Shown one piece after another: positions 6,085 through 8,257 of a DNA stretch of 8,257 bases. Source of the stretch: a bacterium. Its GTDB lineage: Bacteria; Patescibacteriota; Minisyncoccia; Phycocordibacterales; VMEP01. The position numbers were made by a program, and so were the translations under genes. The notes under the pieces were generated by a model. It saw only the letters and a list, made by a program, of their open reading frames with translations, did not search any database and was not told the origin of the DNA. The DNA lies in contig JAUYLU010000037.1 of assembly GCA_030699625.1 (NCBI GenBank), positions 1 through 8,257 of the forward strand, read 5' to 3'. The stretch's first letter is position 1; the number at the start of each line of letters is the position of its first letter.

Positions 6085-7335
6085 TTACTGCGCCGAAGCA
6101 GTGGGTGGCGCGGGGAGGAGCGCCTCGCGCGTATAGCTGTTCGCGGGGTCCCATAACATCCATGACGTGAGCCCGGCATCGTAGGTCGCCTGTATCTGGG
6201 CCCGCACTTCGGCCGCGCCGTAGGTGCCGCCGTAGGAGAAGTCCTGCAGCCACGGGCGGAGCTTCTTCCGATCGTAGGCGGGCTTGGTGTAACGTGCAGG
6301 CGTCGTGCTCGCAATACGCTCGCCTCCCGGAAGCACGAGCGGCGTCGTGGTCGCTTCGGTCCGCGTCACGGCGCGTGACATGGAAAAATTCACCACGTCA
6401 TACACATGGAGATTGGGATTCTTCCAGCCATTGAAGTTCGGCGGGTAGTGCGACGGGTAGACCATCGGCGATATGAAATCGAAGTACGGGAGCGCATGCT
6501 CGAGCACTTGCCCGATATTGAGGTCGTCGTAGTTCGTGGTGACCATGCCGAAAAGGTCGGCCGAGAGCATCGCCCCCGTCGGCTTCACCCGGGCGTGCAG
6601 ATATTCGTAGAAATTCCGAAGGGCGAGGGCCTTTGTGGTGGTGGTGCTCCAGCTGTAATCGACGTCCTTCATGTTCCCGTCCGAAGGGAACCTGATGTAA
6701 TCGTAATTGAGCTCGTCGAAGCCAACCTCGCGATAGGCCTCGTCAGAAAGCGCCACGATGTAATTCCAATACTCTTTCGCGCCGATGTCGATGAACGAGA
6801 GCCCTTTGTAGTCTTTCCAGACATCGCCGGTGGAGCGACTTTTGACGGCGAGGTCGGGCCGTATCTTCGTGTAGTACGGGTCCTGAAAAACGGTGATGCG
6901 GCCGATGGCGTAAATGCCGTGCGTGTGGAGCTCCTCGACGAACTCGCGCATGTCCTTGGCGCGGCAGCCAGTTCCCTTGTTCTCCTTGAGAAGCGGGTGC
7001 TCCGGCACGAACGAAATGGTGCCGGTGTAGTCCTTGATATCGACGACGATGGAATTTAGCTCCGTCTCGTCGACAAGCGCTACCAGCTGCTTTCGCCACG
7101 AGGGACTGGACGCCACGCAGGCGGTCATGTAGATCGCCTTCACGGGTTCGGGCAGGACGACGTGGGTGGCCGCGGGGCGCCTCGTTTCGGGCGTGGTGGT
7201 GGCAACCGCAGGGCGCTCGTAGGAAATGTCCTTGAGGTACGATGACACGTACGCCGAGCCGAAATAGGCGCCCGGCACGAGCGAGAGGAACCCGATGATG
7301 GCGGCGGTTTTCTTGAGCGGAGCGCGCACTCTCAT
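6085..7335 (-). CDS. Membrane-anchored putative glycoside hydrolase (DUF4015-type TIM barrel)
   Basis: This 416-aa protein has a basic N terminus and one hydrophobic segment (about 11-30) that should act as a signal anchor, followed by a Thr/Pro-rich stretch (about 41-60) that leads the domain outside the cell. The rest matches the putative glycoside hydrolase family DUF4015. Visible motifs are VKAIYMTA at 65-72, VDIKDYTG at 98-105, FDELNYDYIRFPSDG at 206-220 (acidic residues D207, E208, D212 are the catalytic-site candidates), SADLFG at 258-263, ISPMVYPSHY at 288-297, QDFSYG at 364-369 and WMLWDP at 392-397. The likely substrate is a polysaccharide or peptidoglycan-associated glycan at the envelope, but this is not proven for the family. 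The start ATG overlaps the stop of the 25-aa mini-ORF as ATGA and has no Shine-Dalgarno of its own, so it probably depends on coupled translation. Confidence 0.85.
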   Translation of the reverse strand: MRVRAPLKKTAAIIGFLSLVPGAYFGSAYVSSYLKDISYERPAVATTTPETRRPAATHVVLPEPVKAIYMTACVASSPSWRKQLVALVDETELNSIVVDIKDYTGTISFVPEHPLLKENKGTGCRAKDMREFVEELHTHGIYAIGRITVFQDPYYTKIRPDLAVKSRSTGDVWKDYKGLSFIDIGAKEYWNYIVALSDEAYREVGFDELNYDYIRFPSDGNMKDVDYSWSTTTTKALALRNFYEYLHARVKPTGAMLSADLFGMVTTNYDDLNIGQVLEHALPYFDFISPMVYPSHYPPNFNGWKNPNLHVYDVVNFSMSRAVTRTEATTTPLVLPGGERIASTTPARYTKPAYDRKKLRPWLQDFSYGGTYGAAEVRAQIQATYDAGLTSWMLWDPANSYTREALLPAPPTASAQ

Positions 7336-7409
7336 CCCATTAGAGGCAGGTCACGGTCACCCGCAACCGCCACGATTATCGCCAAAAATTCCCATCCAAC
7401 TTTTTTCAT
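7332..7409 (-). CDS. 25-aa leader or small membrane peptide ahead of the glycoside hydrolase
   Basis: A 26-codon ORF runs from an ATG at 7409 to TGA at 7332-7334. It begins MKKVGWEFLAIIVAVAG, a short basic stretch followed by a hydrophobic core, and ends with a polar DRDLPLMG. It has the only perfect AGGAGG in the window, 3 nt before its ATG. Its stop overlaps the hydrolase start (ATGA), the classic layout for translational coupling. It could be a leader peptide whose translation opens the hydrolase start, or a small membrane protein. It is too short to assign by homology by eye. The support is the ribosome binding site, the overlap and the surrounding stem. Confidence 0.6.
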   Translation of the reverse strand: MKKVGWEFLAIIVAVAGDRDLPLMG

Positions 7410-7452
7410 AGTCCTCCTGCAATCAAACTCGTGACCGCGGCCTCTAACGGGA
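7335..7452 (-). promoter_or_regulatory. Long-range RNA stem enclosing the mini-ORF and touching the hydrolase start codon
   Basis: TCCCATTAGAGGC (7335-7347) pairs with GCCTCTAACGGGA (7440-7452) at 12 of 13 positions. Inside it CGGTCAC (7354-7360) pairs perfectly with GTGACCG (7431-7437), leaving a loop of about 70 nt. In the minus-strand RNA the loop displays the Shine-Dalgarno and start of the 25-aa ORF, while the 3' arm covers its end and runs into the A of the hydrolase ATG. Ribosomes translating the mini-ORF would melt the stem and free the hydrolase start. This is an inference from pairing alone. Confidence 0.5.
7413..7418 (-). promoter_or_regulatory. Perfect Shine-Dalgarno AGGAGG of the 25-aa ORF
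   Basis: AGGAGG on the minus strand ends 3 nt before the ATG at 7409. It decides the mini-ORF start and stands out because the other genes with visible starts have at best a weak AGG. Confidence 0.65.
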
Positions 7453-7460
7453 CTCATGAA

Positions 7461-7748
7461 CTAAGAGACGACGGTTATCTTTTCTTCTTTCTTCTCGGCC
7501 GGCGGCGCTGGCGCGAACGGCGCGGCGACAGGAGAAGAAGCGGCGTTCTCGACGCTCGCCGCTGTGGCCGCCCTTCTCGCCGCGCGGCGAGGACGGATGG
7601 CTTTGTGCTTGTTGAGCTCCCAGGAGTTCCAGGCGATGGAAACGCCGGCCACAAGATAGATGACGGTCTTCCACGAGGCCGGGAGGCCGAGGAATGGAAG
7701 GAGGGCGACGAGAACGCCGAGCCAGAGGATGAGTTTCCGTTTTGACAT
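7461..7748 (-). CDS. Small two-helix membrane protein with charged Ala/Pro tail
   Basis: I do not recognise this 95-aa protein as a named family. Residues about 6-22 and 28-44 are hydrophobic and should form a helical hairpin (LPASWK in the turn). The N-terminal MSKRK and the NKHKAIRPRRAARR stretch after the second helix are strongly basic, which by the positive-inside rule puts both ends in the cytoplasm. The tail is Ala/Pro-rich and ends with an alternating Lys/Glu patch (EKKEEK). It has its own strong promoter, with the TATAAT 6 nt before the ATG, and lies 53 nt after the rsmI stop. Small proteins of this type often tune or scaffold larger envelope complexes, but no partner is shown here. 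Confidence 0.75.
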   Translation of the reverse strand: MSKRKLILWLGVLVALLPFLGLPASWKTVIYLVAGVSIAWNSWELNKHKAIRPRRAARRAATAASVENAASSPVAAPFAPAPPAEKKEEKITVVS

Positions 7749-7754
7749 GGACGA

Positions 7755-7781
7755 ATTATATCAAAATAACTGAATATTCAA
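7755..7781 (-). promoter_or_regulatory. Strong extended -10 promoter, placed for a leaderless mRNA
   Basis: The minus strand has a perfect TATAAT (7755-7760) preceded by TG and one base, giving the extended -10 motif TGATATAAT. A TTGAAT (7776-7781) lies 15 nt upstream; shifting the -35 by one or two bases gives 16-17 nt spacing with poorer hexamers. Only 6 nt separate the TATAAT from the ATG, so initiation 7 nt downstream falls on the A of the start codon. Confidence 0.65.
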
Positions 7782-7794
7782 ATGTTCGAATATT
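7773..7794. repeat. AT-rich inverted repeat over the -35 region (possible operator)
   Basis: AATATTC (7773-7779) and GAATATT (7788-7794) are complementary around 8 nt and overlap the -35 box of the 95-aa gene. The same sites also read as two GAATATT copies 16 bp apart on the plus strand. A repressor or activator site is possible, but AT-rich chance palindromes are common. Confidence 0.35.
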
Positions 7795-7801
7795 TCGCTA
7801 T

Positions 7802-8257
7802 CTAACTGACTATGACAACGAACTCCCCTCTTATTTTATCCTTATGCCGCTTCATGAAATCGAGGACCTCCGGCGCGGTTCCCTTGATGACCTCTTCGTG
7901 CACTTTGGTGAGCTCTTTCGCCACCGCGACGCGCTTCGTGGAGGCATGCTTCGCGAGCGCCTCGAGCGTCTTCATGAGCCGGTGCGGCGATTCGTAAAAG
8001 ACCACCGTCCGTTTCGACGCGGCGATTCCCCGGAAAAGCGTCTCTCTCCCCTTCTTGTGCGGGAGAAACCCGAGGAAGAGGAAACTAGACGCCGGCACGC
8101 CTGCAATGGAGAGCGCCGCGGCAAGCGCCGAGGGCCCCGGCACCGATTCTATCTTCACTCCATTCCCCAATTGCTTTCTTACTTCATTTACCAGCACGGC
8201 GCCCGGGTCGGAAATGGCGGGCGTGCCGGCGTCGGAAACGAGCGCGAGATTCTTCCC
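7802..8257 (-). CDS. rsmI: 16S rRNA (cytidine1402-2'-O)-methyltransferase, 3' part, cut by the window edge
   Basis: The visible 151 codons are open to the right edge, so the true start lies outside. RsmI uses S-adenosylmethionine to 2'-O-methylate C1402 in the ribosomal P site and belongs to the tetrapyrrole-methylase fold family. The diagnostic motif SDAGTPAISDPG lies at about 8200-8234. It is followed by VPGPSALAAALSIAG, FLGFLPHKKG, VFYESPHRL, AKELTKVHEE and a final RGEFVVIVS. The protein stops right after this last strand, whereas Escherichia coli RsmI (286 aa) continues with a further C-terminal region, so this is a short form. A GTG at 8197 is not the real start because the SAM-site motif lies upstream in frame. 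No terminator-like hairpin separates it from the following gene. Confidence 0.93.
   Translation of the reverse strand, partial: GKNLALVSDAGTPAISDPGAVLVNEVRKQLGNGVKIESVPGPSALAAALSIAGVPASSFLFLGFLPHKKGRETLFRGIAASKRTVVFYESPHRLMKTLEALAKHASTKRVAVAKELTKVHEEVIKGTAPEVLDFMKRHKDKIRGEFVVIVS

Noticed and set aside
7335..7452. Terminal inverted repeats of a mobile element around the mini-ORF
   Set aside because: The arms are about 100 bp apart with no target-site duplication, and the inner sequence makes better sense as a leader with a start-codon overlap.
1..8257. CRISPR array, tRNA, rRNA, transposase or toxin-antitoxin pair
   Set aside because: I saw no regularly spaced repeats, no cloverleaf-like segment and no transposase or toxin motifs on either strand. 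The repeats present are isolated palindromes.

Overview
The window looks like a chromosomal segment from an uncultivated ultrasmall bacterium of the Candidate Phyla Radiation (Patescibacteria). It is probably from the Parcubacteria side, and Kaiserbacteria-like lineages would fit. This is inference from gene content: a lamin-tail/PKD surface protein, a stand-alone TraG/VirD4-like ATPase, an anchored DUF4015-type glycoside hydrolase and a short RsmI. Dense packing on one strand and almost no Shine-Dalgarno sequences also fit. No marker gene fixes the taxonomy.

Every convincing gene lies on the minus strand, so transcription runs from right to left. In that order they are: (1) the 3' part of rsmI, cut by the right edge (7802-8257); (2) a 95-aa two-helix membrane protein behind a strong extended -10 promoter placed for a leaderless mRNA (7461-7748); (3) a 25-aa mini-ORF with the only perfect Shine-Dalgarno sequence in the window, whose stop overlaps the next start as ATGA (7332-7409); (4) a membrane-anchored DUF4015-type glycoside hydrolase (6085-7335); (5) a 168-nt gap holding two perfect hairpins (5936-6031); (6) a TraG/VirD4-like P-loop ATPase with a proline-rich tail (4144-5916); (7) a secreted, C-terminally anchored LTD-PKD-LTD protein whose ATG directly follows the ATPase stop (2737-4143); (8) a pair of GC-rich palindromes that are exact reverse complements of each other (2675-2730); (9) a 700-aa fusion of an NAD-dependent sugar-nucleotide epimerase to a GT4 glycosyltransferase (555-2657); (10) a stand-alone RelA/SpoT-type HD hydrolase starting 4 nt after it (2-550).

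The right two thirds are GC-rich (for example 44/60 at 3001-3060 and 39/60 at 5101-5160). The left third is much poorer (29/60 at 901-960, 19/60 at 61-120). The change falls close to the paired palindromes, so the epimerase-glycosyltransferase and alarmone-hydrolase pair may be a separately acquired cassette.

Functionally the window is mostly about the cell surface: glycan synthesis (8-10 side), glycan processing (4), a surface scaffold or adhesin (7) and an ATPase that may drive DNA or protein movement at the membrane (6). I see no CRISPR array, tRNA, rRNA, transposase or recognisable defence system. The most unusual items are the fused enzyme with a broken EX7E motif, the mini-ORF enclosed in a long-range stem that reaches the hydrolase start codon, and the two unexplained palindromic intergenic structures.
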